Below, piece by piece: positions 50,476-57,662 of a DNA stretch of 64,000 nt. The position numbers and the translations under genes were made by a program. Below the pieces are notes generated by a model. It saw only the letters and a list, made by a program, of their open reading frames with translations. It was not told where the DNA came from and ran no database searches. How positions within the stretch are numbered: the stretch's first letter is position 1; the number at the start of each line of letters is the position of its first letter. This DNA comes from Armatimonadota bacterium (GTDB taxonomy: Bacteria; Armatimonadota; Fimbriimonadia; Fimbriimonadales; Fimbriimonadaceae): the NCBI GenBank assembly GCA_017303935.1, contig JAFLBD010000002.1:496001-560000 (forward strand). The letters run 5' to 3'.

Positions 50476-51330
50476 TCAGTCGTTGTTGATGATCTTCACC
50501 AGCGTCGGCCACTTTGATTTGAGGTCAGACAGCAGTGGCGAATTCGCACGGATCATGGCCAGAGCGTCGAGGTCAACTTCGCTCACCAAGAGGTGGGGTT
50601 CGAGCATCGGACTCTTGGCGATGACCTCACCTTCTGCATCAGTGATGCTAGAGACTCCTGCGAAACCCTTGCCACCCTCGAATCCGCAGAGCATCGAATT
50701 CAGAACATAGATCGAATGTTCTTCCGCGATTCCCTTGAGCAGTCTTTCGTACCGCTCGACATTGCCTGGGACTTCGCCCTTAAACCCTCTTGCTGGAGAT
50801 GCACTGGGAACAAGCAGGACTTGTGCGCCTTGAAGCGCGACTAGAGTTGGCATGATCGAATGCCAGATATCTTCGCAGATCAGAATCGCGACTTTGCCGA
50901 ACCGGGTATCGAAAACCGGCAGCTCGGTCCCTCGTGAGACAAATCGGTCCTCGTCAAAGGTGCCGTAAGTCGGCAAGAAGATCTTGCGATAGATTTGCAC
51001 CAGCTTCAATTCGCCCTGGATCAGGCTGAAGTATGCGGCGGAATTGTAAAGCAGTTCCTCGTGCTCTTCATAGAACCCAAGGCAAAAATCGATGTCGGAA
51101 TTTAGGCCACCGAGTCGGCTGGCGAGTTCACTTTGTAGCGCGGAAGCGGTGAGCGAGCATTCGAGGACTCCTCCTTCCAGATAGTAGCCAGACGTCGAAG
51201 ACTCAGGAAACACCAGCACGTCGACTTTGGCAGCCGCTGCTTCCCGAACAAATTGGGCGATCGAATCCAGATTGGCACGGACATCTGCCTTCTTCGGCGC
51301 AAATTGAGCACATCCAGCCAAAAATCGCAT
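50476..51330 (-). CDS. Carbon-nitrogen hydrolase (nitrilase superfamily)
   Basis: This 284-residue protein has the nitrilase Glu-Lys-Cys triad: Glu in F-P-E-S-S-T-S-G-Y, Lys in Y-R-K-I-F-L-P-T-Y-G-T-F-D-E and Cys in I-L-I-C-E-D-I-W-H-S. The last motif is typical of the amidase / NAD-synthetase-glutaminase-like branch. It likely hydrolyses an amide or carbamoyl group in the cytoplasm; substrate unknown. It ends 4 bp after the prcB stop on the opposite strand. TATCAT lies 6 nt before the ATG. Confidence 0.92.
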   Translation of the reverse strand: MRFLAGCAQFAPKKADVRANLDSIAQFVREAAAAKVDVLVFPESSTSGYYLEGGVLECSLTASALQSELASRLGGLNSDIDFCLGFYEEHEELLYNSAAYFSLIQGELKLVQIYRKIFLPTYGTFDEDRFVSRGTELPVFDTRFGKVAILICEDIWHSIMPTLVALQGAQVLLVPSASPARGFKGEVPGNVERYERLLKGIAEEHSIYVLNSMLCGFEGGKGFAGVSSITDAEGEVIAKSPMLEPHLLVSEVDLDALAMIRANSPLLSDLKSKWPTLVKIINND

Positions 51331-51336
51331 AGAACG

Positions 51337-51342
51337 ATGATA
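51337..51342 (-). promoter_or_regulatory. -10-like box 6 nt before the nitrilase-family ATG
   Basis: On the minus strand TATCAT is separated from the ATG by 6 nt with no Shine-Dalgarno, again fitting a leaderless start. Confidence 0.35.
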
Positions 51343-51372
51343 CCGTTACCAGGTTTTTCGATTCATTTACTT

Positions 51373-51391
51373 GTTTTAACCGGTTCTAAAC
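51373..51391. promoter_or_regulatory. Inverted repeat around AACCGGTT
   Basis: The centre AACCGGTT is a perfect 8-bp palindrome and the flanks (GTTTT and CTAAAC) extend it imperfectly. It lies between the divergent nitrilase-family and PEP-CTERM genes and could be an operator for either. Confidence 0.3.
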
Positions 51392-51409
51392 CCGAGCTGG
51401 CATGTGTTC

Positions 51410-51418
51410 TGTTAGAAT
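51410..51418 (+). promoter_or_regulatory. Possible extended -10 promoter for the PEP-CTERM gene
   Basis: TGTTAGAAT is an extended -10 (TGn plus TAGAAT). It would give an untranslated leader of about 155 nt before the ATG, long enough to fold; a short GCC/GGC hairpin is possible, but I recognise no riboswitch class in it. Confidence 0.4.
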
Positions 51419-51579
51419 AGTAGTGTGCTCACGGACAGAGCGCCGGTCGTGGGGATTGCTCGCGGCGGTTTTAGTTTTGGTGAGAGGGTGTTTCTACCCT
51501 GAGGAAGGGATCAATTCAACGCCGTTTTTTGGCATTGGCATGCCTTCCTTGATTAGAAAGTCAATTGGAGAATAGCCAT

Positions 51580-52362
51580 ATGAACAAGAAAATTATTGCT
51601 TCTGTCGCGTTGGCCATGGCTCTCGTCGGTGCGGCTTCCGCTACCACTTACAAGTGGACATGGAACTCAGCTACACACGTGAACGGGAATCAGGCAGGTG
51701 GCGGCGATCTTTGGTACAGCGCTGGTGGCGGTGGAATCAAGACCATCACAAGCGAATACAACACTGCCAACAAGAACTTGAAGTACGAAGTCAACTTCAG
51801 CTCGCAACAAACCAACGGATATTGGTTGGCGCTTAGCCAAGGCGATAATCCGAAGGGTCACGCCGGCGAATTGGCATTGTTTTACTTCGATGCCAGCCAA
51901 TCGGCACCTGTGCTTCTCGCCTACAACTACAACGGCGTGAACGGCGACACTTCGCACTACGATGGTTCGCAAGCAGCAGGAACTCAAGCTCCTGATCTCA
52001 TCCTTTCGAGCAAGACCACCACAAACTGGATCAACCAGCTTCAAGTGATCAACAACATTGACGGCACCCGCACGATGAAGTTCGATATCGATGCGACCGC
52101 AATCAACAACCACGTGCCTCTCTACCCAGGCAACACGCCATGGGAAGGTGCTCAGTTTGGTAACAAGATGGGCGTTTGGTTCCACCAGGTCAAGGGTCTT
52201 TCGACTTCTTACAATTCCAACGGTGGCTTGAACACTTGGAGTCACCAAGGTGCTGGCTACCTTGATGGCAGCAACCTCCAAACGGTTCCAGAACCGATGA
52301 CCATGACCGCTTTGGCTCTTGGTTTGGCTGGTGTTGCACGACGCCGACGAAACTCGAAGTAA
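51580..52362 (+). CDS. PEP-CTERM sorting-domain exported protein
   Basis: From the ATG at 51580 (GGAGA 9 nt upstream) the protein has 260 residues: a signal peptide (M-N-K-K-I-I-A-S-V-A-L-A-M-A-L-V-G-A-A-S-A), a beta-rich Asn/Gly-rich middle, and a C-terminal PEP-CTERM tail V-P-E-P-M-T followed by a hydrophobic helix and R-R-R-R-N-S-K. Such tails are recognised and processed by an exosortase during export to the surface. No exosortase is in the window. The middle region is not recognised. A strong terminator follows. Confidence 0.92.
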   Translation: MNKKIIASVALAMALVGAASATTYKWTWNSATHVNGNQAGGGDLWYSAGGGGIKTITSEYNTANKNLKYEVNFSSQQTNGYWLALSQGDNPKGHAGELALFYFDASQSAPVLLAYNYNGVNGDTSHYDGSQAAGTQAPDLILSSKTTTNWINQLQVINNIDGTRTMKFDIDATAINNHVPLYPGNTPWEGAQFGNKMGVWFHQVKGLSTSYNSNGGLNTWSHQGAGYLDGSNLQTVPEPMTMTALALGLAGVARRRRNSK

Positions 52363-52384
52363 CCAACTCGATTAACTAAAGATG

Positions 52385-52419
52385 CCGCTCGGGAGAAGTT
52401 TTTTCCCGGGCGGTTTTTT
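52385..52419 (+). terminator. Intrinsic terminator of the PEP-CTERM gene
   Basis: CCGCTCGGGA pairs with TCCCGGGCGG (10 bp, one G-U) and is followed by six T. Confidence 0.9.
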
Positions 52420-52497
52420 GTGTGTTTAGGTTTGGTGTATGCTCATGAAGACATCGTTTGGTGAAATGCCAATCGGTCCTTAGAAAGGAAAATTATC

Positions 52498-52902
52498 ATG
52501 GCCAATATTGAAGATATTGAAGGCGTTGGACCTGCGTACGCAGAAAAGCTGGCAGCAGCTGGTGTGAAGTCGGTTGAGAAGCTGTTGGAGGTCGGTGGCA
52601 CCAAGAAGGGCCGACAGTCTCTTGCAGAAAGCTCTGGGGTGGACGAATCAAAGATTTTGAAGTGGGTGAACCACGCAGACTTGATGCGTCTCAATGGCGT
52701 TGGACCTCAATTCGCAGAATTGTTGGAAGCGGCCGGAGTCGATACCGTCAAGGAACTTCGAGGACGACGCGCTGACAACCTGGCAGCAAAGATGGCCGAA
52801 GTGAACGAAGCCAAGAATTTGGCAAATCGAACTCCAAACGAAGACATGATCTCTGGTTGGATCGAAGAAGCCAAGACTCTTTCCGAAGCTGTTTCGCACT
52901 AA
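52498..52902 (+). CDS. DUF4332 helix-hairpin-helix protein
   Basis: This 134-residue protein has two helix-hairpin-helix repeats: I-E-G-V-G-P-A-Y-A-E-K-L near residue 7 and L-N-G-V-G-P-Q-F-A-E-L-L near residue 65, the pattern of DUF4332. HhH motifs usually bind DNA backbone non-specifically or mediate protein contacts. An AGGAAA precedes the ATG and a clear terminator follows, so it is a single-gene unit. Function is not established for the family. Confidence 0.88.
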   Translation: MANIEDIEGVGPAYAEKLAAAGVKSVEKLLEVGGTKKGRQSLAESSGVDESKILKWVNHADLMRLNGVGPQFAELLEAAGVDTVKELRGRRADNLAAKMAEVNEAKNLANRTPNEDMISGWIEEAKTLSEAVSH

Positions 52903-52924
52903 ATTTTGGTCGAACCCTTCTTTC

Positions 52925-52952
52925 AAGGTCCCCACTCGTGGGGACCTTTTTT
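52925..52952 (+). terminator. Intrinsic terminator after the DUF4332 gene
   Basis: AAGGTCCCCA and TGGGGACCTT form a stem with a 4-nt loop, followed by a T-run. It is the last element before hslU. Confidence 0.88.
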
Positions 52953-52984
52953 GTGGGTACCTGGTAACCTCATTCTAAAGCTCT

Positions 52985-54397
52985 ATGCACCCTATCGAAG
53001 ATCTCACGCCGAAACAAATTGTCGCTGAACTAGACCAGTTCATCATTGGTCAGCAAAGCGCGAAGCGTGCGGTAGCGGTGGCGTTGAGGAACCGGTATCG
53101 GCGTCAGCAAATTTCGGAAGACGAGCGCAACGACATTCTCCCGAAGAACATTCTGATGATCGGTCCAACTGGCGTCGGAAAGACCGAGATCGCGAGGCGA
53201 TTGGCGCAAATCTCACGCGCGCCATTCATCAAGGTTGAGGCGACCAAGTTCACAGAAGTCGGATACGTCGGTCGTGATGTGGATTCGATGATTCGGGACC
53301 TGGTGCAAATTTCTGCGCGGTTGGTCGAATCCGAACGTAAGCAGGCTCATCTCGCCGATGCCAAGCGGCGAGCGATTGAGCGTGTAGCCGACCAGATTCT
53401 GCAAGACCGAATCTCACAACGCGGGGTCACCTCTTCGGCCATGCACGAATTCGGATTTGCTGCGGATTATCCTGTTCAAACCGAATCAACGGACACGGTG
53501 GATGACTTTGACTATGAAGCCGAAAAGTCCCAAATCATTAGCGAAATCGAAAGCGGAGCCCACGATAACACGGAGATTGAAGTCGAGATCGAAGAGCCTG
53601 GCAGCTCGTTCTTGCAGGTGTTTACCCCGGGCGGGATGGAAGAGATGGGACTCGATATGCTCAACGGACTGGGCGGACTGGGGCAAAATCGGCGCGAATA
53701 TCGGAAATTCAAGGTCAAGGATGGCTTGCGAATCCTCGAAGATAACGAAGCAAAGCTCATGATCGATTCGGGCTCAGTGAACCGAGAAGCAGTCGAGCGC
53801 GTCGAGCAAACCGGCATAATCTTCATCGACGAAATCGACAAGGTCGCAATCAAAACTAGTGGCGGAAGCGGCCCAGATGTCAGCCGAGAAGGCGTTCAGC
53901 GCGACTTGCTACCTGTGATCGAGGGCAGCACCGTTCAGACGAAATACGGCCCGGTCCGAACCGACCATATCTTGTTTATTTGTGCGGGCGCGTTTCACCT
54001 CGCCAAACCAAGCGACCTCATTCCTGAATTGCAAGGTAGATTGCCGATTCGCGTCTCGTTGGAATCTCTCGCCGAAGATGATTTTTGCCGGATTCTTCGC
54101 GAACCGAAAAATGCTCTCATCAAACAGTATCAGAAGTTGCTTTCGGTGGACGGGGTCGAGGTTTCATTCTCGAGTGCGGCCTTGGACGAAGTTGCTCATT
54201 TTGCCGTCGAACTGAACTCAAGAGTCGAGAATATCGGTGCGCGCCGACTGCACACGCTTATGGAGCGCATTCTAGAGGACCTCTCGTTTGAGGCTCCTGA
54301 CTGCGGTCCAAAGAACGTTGAATTCCAAGTCGAAGACGTTCGCAGAATCCTCAAGCCACTGATCGATAACGCCACCACAGACCACCACCTGCTGTAG
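52985..54397 (+). CDS. hslU: ATP-dependent protease ATPase subunit HslU (no HslV beside it)
   Basis: This AAA+ unfoldase (470 residues) keeps the HslU plan: L-T-P-K-Q-I-V-A-E-L-D-Q-F-I-I-G at the N-terminus, Walker A G-P-T-G-V-G-K-T (about 59), the pore loop G-Y-V-G-R-D (about 91), the I domain (about 110-240), Walker B I-I-F-I-D-E-I-D and sensor-2 R-V-E-N-I-G-A-R-R. The C-terminal tail, which docks into HslV, reads T-T-D-H-H-L-L rather than the usual L-S-R-(F/Y)-I-L. hslV normally precedes hslU; here the preceding gene encodes a helix-hairpin-helix protein, and no hslV is present in the window. Confidence 0.95.
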   Translation: MHPIEDLTPKQIVAELDQFIIGQQSAKRAVAVALRNRYRRQQISEDERNDILPKNILMIGPTGVGKTEIARRLAQISRAPFIKVEATKFTEVGYVGRDVDSMIRDLVQISARLVESERKQAHLADAKRRAIERVADQILQDRISQRGVTSSAMHEFGFAADYPVQTESTDTVDDFDYEAEKSQIISEIESGAHDNTEIEVEIEEPGSSFLQVFTPGGMEEMGLDMLNGLGGLGQNRREYRKFKVKDGLRILEDNEAKLMIDSGSVNREAVERVEQTGIIFIDEIDKVAIKTSGGSGPDVSREGVQRDLLPVIEGSTVQTKYGPVRTDHILFICAGAFHLAKPSDLIPELQGRLPIRVSLESLAEDDFCRILREPKNALIKQYQKLLSVDGVEVSFSSAALDEVAHFAVELNSRVENIGARRLHTLMERILEDLSFEAPDCGPKNVEFQVEDVRRILKPLIDNATTDHHLL

Positions 54398-54399
54398 CC

Positions 54400-55041
54400 A
54401 TGGAACCCGAACCCGGAACGCAAAGAACCGCCAAAATTCCTGTCAAGATTTGGTTCTTCGCGCACGTCATCCTGATCACACTTTGGACCCTGCCACAGCC
54501 GCCCCGCGACGAAAATGGGATGATGCGGCAAGACACCGGGCTGAATAAGTTTCTGTACTGGACCGATGCGAAAGTCCGAAATTCCGGCCCTCAGAGAATG
54601 TATGTCTCATCCACCGGGCTTTGGCAGTATTGGGATATGTTTGCGCCCGATCCGCTCAATACGGATTATTATGTGACCGCAGACATTCAGTTCTTGGATG
54701 GTTCACAGAAGAATTTCGAGTATCCACGAATCGCGACAATGAACCTCGCGCAGAAGTTTGTCAACGAGCGATTCCGGAAGTTTATCGAGCGCGCGCATAG
54801 CGACGAGTATCTTTACCTCTGGCCCACCACAGCGCAATGGATGGCCGGTCAGCACTTCACCGACCCGAAGAACCCTCCAGTTGCCGTGCGTCTGAATTAT
54901 CACAGCCGAAGGATTCCGCCGCCAACTCCCAAAATGCCGGAGCCTTGGAACTATGAAATCCAGCCCTACTACGACTATGTGGTGGACCAGTCTAAGCTCT
55001 TCAAAGACAAAGGGCTGACGATTCCGGAGGGGCAATTCTAG
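54400..55041 (+). CDS. Membrane-anchored partner of the HTTM protein
   Basis: One N-terminal membrane helix (about residues 15-33, I-W-F-F-A-H-V-I-L-I-T-L-W) is followed by a ~175-residue extracytoplasmic domain containing a W-Q-Y-W-D-M-F-A-P-D-P motif near residue 76. Variants of W-x-x-F-x-P-x-P occur in proteins or domains paired with HTTM proteins. It starts 2 bp after hslU and ends 1 bp before the HTTM gene, so it probably acts with it. Enzymatic activity is not apparent; family not recognised beyond that. Confidence 0.7.
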   Translation: MEPEPGTQRTAKIPVKIWFFAHVILITLWTLPQPPRDENGMMRQDTGLNKFLYWTDAKVRNSGPQRMYVSSTGLWQYWDMFAPDPLNTDYYVTADIQFLDGSQKNFEYPRIATMNLAQKFVNERFRKFIERAHSDEYLYLWPTTAQWMAGQHFTDPKNPPVAVRLNYHSRRIPPPTPKMPEPWNYEIQPYYDYVVDQSKLFKDKGLTIPEGQF

Positions 55042-55042
55042 G

Positions 55043-55966
55043 ATGAGCTGGTTCAAAAGGATCGACCAATATCTGTTTGGATTTGGCTCCCCCGTGACCT
55101 TGGGCGTTTACAGAGCTTTGATGGGGTCACTCATCTTCATCAACCTTGCAATGATCGCCAAGGACTTCTCGGTCTGGTTCACAGATGCAGGGCCCGCGCC
55201 GGCCAATACCGCTGCGATTTGGGCTGGGGATCAATGGAACCTGAACGTCCTGAGGGATGTCACCGATCCACGGATTGCGATGGCTGTGTACGGCGTCACG
55301 ATGCTCGCCGCGCTGATGGTCGCGTTGGGGCTGACCACCCGACTCGCGACGATCGTGCTTTACATTGGGTTTATCTCGCTGCATCACCGAAACCCGTTCA
55401 TCTTGCACGGTGGCGATACGTTGATGCGGTGTTCGGTGATCACTTTGATGCTCGCGCCGTGTGGCGCGGCATTCTCACTAGACCGCCTCATCTCCCAACG
55501 GGCAGGCAAACCGACCAAAGATCTGGTGAGTTTGTGGCCGCAGCGCTTGATTCAGTTTGAGATGTGCTTGATGTACCTGACCACGGTTTGGCATAAGTGG
55601 GGCGGCCGCACATGGAGGGATGGCACAGCCGCCTGGTATCCGCCGCATCTGTCCGAGTTTTTCCGATTTCCTATGCCAAATTGGATCGATTTACCGCCAT
55701 ACGTCCAGATTTCCTCCTATGGAACGCTGGTGATCGAAATCCTGCTTGGCACATTGGTTTTCTACAAACCCGCTCGAAAATGGGTGCTAATCAGCGGCAT
55801 CTTTTTGCATTTCATGATCGAGTGGCGATTCAACATTCCGTTGTTTGCGTTTATCTGCTGGGCGCAATATGTGTCGCACTACTCGGGTGAGGAAGTGCAA
55901 GGCTGGCTTGACCGGGCAAAGCTCCGCTTTCTACCGCAAATGAACAAGGAAGCTGCCAGTGGATAA
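55043..55966 (+). CDS. HTTM-domain membrane protein (gamma-carboxylase-like)
   Basis: This 307-residue protein has several membrane helices and the HTTM (horizontally transferred transmembrane) domain shared with vitamin-K-dependent gamma-carboxylase: the L-G-V-Y-R-A-L-M-G segment in helix 1, S-L-H-H-R-N-P-F-I-L-H-G-G-D (about 115-128) and the W-H-K-W-G-G-R-T-W-R-D-G-T-A segment near residue 187. The carboxylase catalytic half is absent. Bacterial HTTM proteins often sit beside DCC-type thiol oxidoreductases; one is encoded 1.3 kb downstream here. Substrate unknown. Confidence 0.88.
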   Translation: MSWFKRIDQYLFGFGSPVTLGVYRALMGSLIFINLAMIAKDFSVWFTDAGPAPANTAAIWAGDQWNLNVLRDVTDPRIAMAVYGVTMLAALMVALGLTTRLATIVLYIGFISLHHRNPFILHGGDTLMRCSVITLMLAPCGAAFSLDRLISQRAGKPTKDLVSLWPQRLIQFEMCLMYLTTVWHKWGGRTWRDGTAAWYPPHLSEFFRFPMPNWIDLPPYVQISSYGTLVIEILLGTLVFYKPARKWVLISGIFLHFMIEWRFNIPLFAFICWAQYVSHYSGEEVQGWLDRAKLRFLPQMNKEAASG

Positions 55967-56825
55967 CCTCAAAAAGCTGTTAAGATTCTCCGCTCCAAAG
56001 GGGATCGGAATCTCAATTTCGAAGGATTATTACTTGAGCGTGTTGTCGAGCAAGCCTGTCTTGCCTGCGCCCGATGAAGTACTGATTCCCAAGCCGACTT
56101 CGGGCCAAATTCCAGGATTCTTGGCTCCGGTCATTGGATCAAAGGACAAGTCAGTTTTGGCCCAACCGATGGTGCGTGGCCAGTATGTAGCGGCATCGCT
56201 GGATCAAAAAACGGTTCTGAAGCTGATGGTGATGCAGCGCGACGAGGCCGGATTCGATCCCGAACCATTTTTGAGGAGCAAGGTTGCAGAGTCGTTCTCT
56301 GAGGAAGTCAGGTTGCGGGTGGCGGCGACCTGGGGCATGGTGCAGATAACGTTTGAAGCATTTGACCCGGCAGTGCACCCTGCGCTCGATTTTCTTTTGC
56401 TGGTTGCGCGAAGAATCGCCGAGCGCACCGAGGGAGTGATCGCCGACCCGATATGTCAGCGGTATTTGCTCCCGGAGCAGCTGATTCAGCGTCCGAGATG
56501 GACTCCGGCCTATGATTCGCGCGAACATATCGCCATCAAGATTGAGCCGGACGGGGGTTATGTTTACACGCTAGGATTGCTGAAGTTTCATCATCCCGAG
56601 CTTGAAATTTCTGGGGTCTCGAACCCTGCCAGCGCGGAGCAGGCGTTGCTGTCGGTTTGCCAGCAGATTCTAGCGGGGAATCCGATCGCTGCCGGAGACC
56701 GAGTGAAAGTTGGGGACCACATGTTATCGGCGGGTCACACTACGCGGCCATCAAAATGGGATGGATTGCCGGTTTTGGAATTGCTGCCGCCGCCCGGGCA
56801 GAACATGGCATCGCTGTTTCCGTAG
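55959..56825 (+). CDS. Hypothetical soluble protein, 288 aa
   Basis: Starting at a GTG that overlaps the HTTM stop by 8 bp, this protein has no signal peptide or membrane helix. It has an alternating alpha/beta pattern with a C-terminal segment D-S-R-E-H-I-A-I-K-I-E-P-D-G-G-Y-V-Y-T-L-G-L-L-K (near residue 185-208) and a basic R-P-S-K-W-D-G-L-P-V-L-E-L-L motif at the end. The middle resembles DUF4261-like proteins only loosely. I do not recognise the family. It is translationally coupled to the HTTM gene. Confidence 0.65.
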   Translation: MDNLKKLLRFSAPKGIGISISKDYYLSVLSSKPVLPAPDEVLIPKPTSGQIPGFLAPVIGSKDKSVLAQPMVRGQYVAASLDQKTVLKLMVMQRDEAGFDPEPFLRSKVAESFSEEVRLRVAATWGMVQITFEAFDPAVHPALDFLLLVARRIAERTEGVIADPICQRYLLPEQLIQRPRWTPAYDSREHIAIKIEPDGGYVYTLGLLKFHHPELEISGVSNPASAEQALLSVCQQILAGNPIAAGDRVKVGDHMLSAGHTTRPSKWDGLPVLELLPPPGQNMASLFP

Positions 56826-56836
56826 AACGAATAATC

Positions 56837-57280
56837 ATGCGAGAAGAATTTGTTTCGATTTTGGAGGCACTGGACGAAAGCGCTCTGTCTGGTTATGATT
56901 TTCGCCAGCTAGCCATGGATCAGCTCTCGTTTTTGGACGAATACAAGTGGTCTGGCGTGTACGTTCTTGTCGGAGAGACGCTCTTTTTGGATGCCTACAA
57001 CGGTGATGCGCCGGAGCACAAGGAAATTCCGGTCGGTCGGGGCGTTTGCGGAAGTGCAGTCAGCGAAAATCGCAACAAAATCATTGAGGATGTGCGCACC
57101 GAATCGAATTATCTTGCATGTTCAGTGCTTACTAGGAGCGAAATCGTGGTGCTCATTAAGCAGAATGACGAAATCCTAGGGCAAATCGACATTGACGGGC
57201 ACAAAGTTGGTGCGTTTACGAGCGAGGATGAGGCGTTTCTGAGCCAGATGGCTCAACGACTTGCCGATCGGTGGGATTGA
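56837..57280 (+). CDS. GAF-domain protein, free-methionine-(R)-sulfoxide-reductase-like
   Basis: From the ATG at 56837 this is a 147-residue single GAF domain resembling the enzyme that reduces free methionine-R-sulfoxide. The P-V-G-R-G-V-C-G-S-A segment (Cys ~74) and the Y-L-A-C-S-V-L-T-R-S-E-I-V segment (Cys ~96) match two of that enzyme's three cysteines. The first of the three is missing (K-E-I-P where homologues have A-C-x-R-I), and the Asp after the last Cys is Ser. It may be inactive or a sensor. Its end overlaps the convergent DCC gene by 65 bp. Confidence 0.8.
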   Translation: MREEFVSILEALDESALSGYDFRQLAMDQLSFLDEYKWSGVYVLVGETLFLDAYNGDAPEHKEIPVGRGVCGSAVSENRNKIIEDVRTESNYLACSVLTRSEIVVLIKQNDEILGQIDIDGHKVGAFTSEDEAFLSQMAQRLADRWD

Positions 57281-57662
57281 TCGCGCATTCGGTGGGGAGG
57301 TTCATCCACTTCGAGACTCGGTGGCGATTTTTTGCGATCCATTTATAAACAAGGCGCGATGGCCAGATGAGCGGAACGGCTCCAAACAAGTACGCAAGCG
57401 GCTTCAGTCGCGAGTGCTTGAGAATGAAGAAAACCGCGTCGGCACCTCCGATCCACCTTCCGTCGGACGTGAAGACGCGCACTTCGCGGCGAGCCACTTG
57501 ATCAGAAAACCCAGGTAGATCGCCCGCTCGAAAACTGGGAACAGCGATAAAGCTGCCCGCTGGCACGCGCTTTAACAGGCCATCGACGCTGGCCTGACAA
57601 AATCCACAATCCGCGTCGTAGACGATTCGGTGCACACTGTGTTCTACGCGGTTCAAATCCAT
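57216..57662 (-). CDS. DCC-type thiol-disulfide oxidoreductase (DUF393)
   Basis: From the ATG at 57662 the protein has 148 residues and the DCC signature Y-D-A-D-C-G-F-C near residue 18, a thioredoxin-like CxxC. The rest (F-I-A-V-P-S-F-R, D-A-V-F-F-I-L-K, Y-x-x-I-A-K-N-R) fits DUF393. Members of this family often pair with HTTM proteins, which supports a link with the genes at 54400-55966, although they lie on opposite strands here. The start overlaps the corA stop by 10 bp; the end overlaps the GAF-domain gene, and the last ~20 residues may be non-conserved. Confidence 0.88.
   Translation of the reverse strand: MDLNRVEHSVHRIVYDADCGFCQASVDGLLKRVPAGSFIAVPSFRAGDLPGFSDQVARREVRVFTSDGRWIGGADAVFFILKHSRLKPLAYLFGAVPLIWPSRLVYKWIAKNRHRVSKWMNLPTECAINPTDRQVVEPSGSETPHPRS

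Noticed and set aside
51419-51579. A riboswitch in the PEP-CTERM leader
   Set aside because: I compared it by eye with c-di-GMP and fluoride motifs and found no match; only weak hairpins remain.
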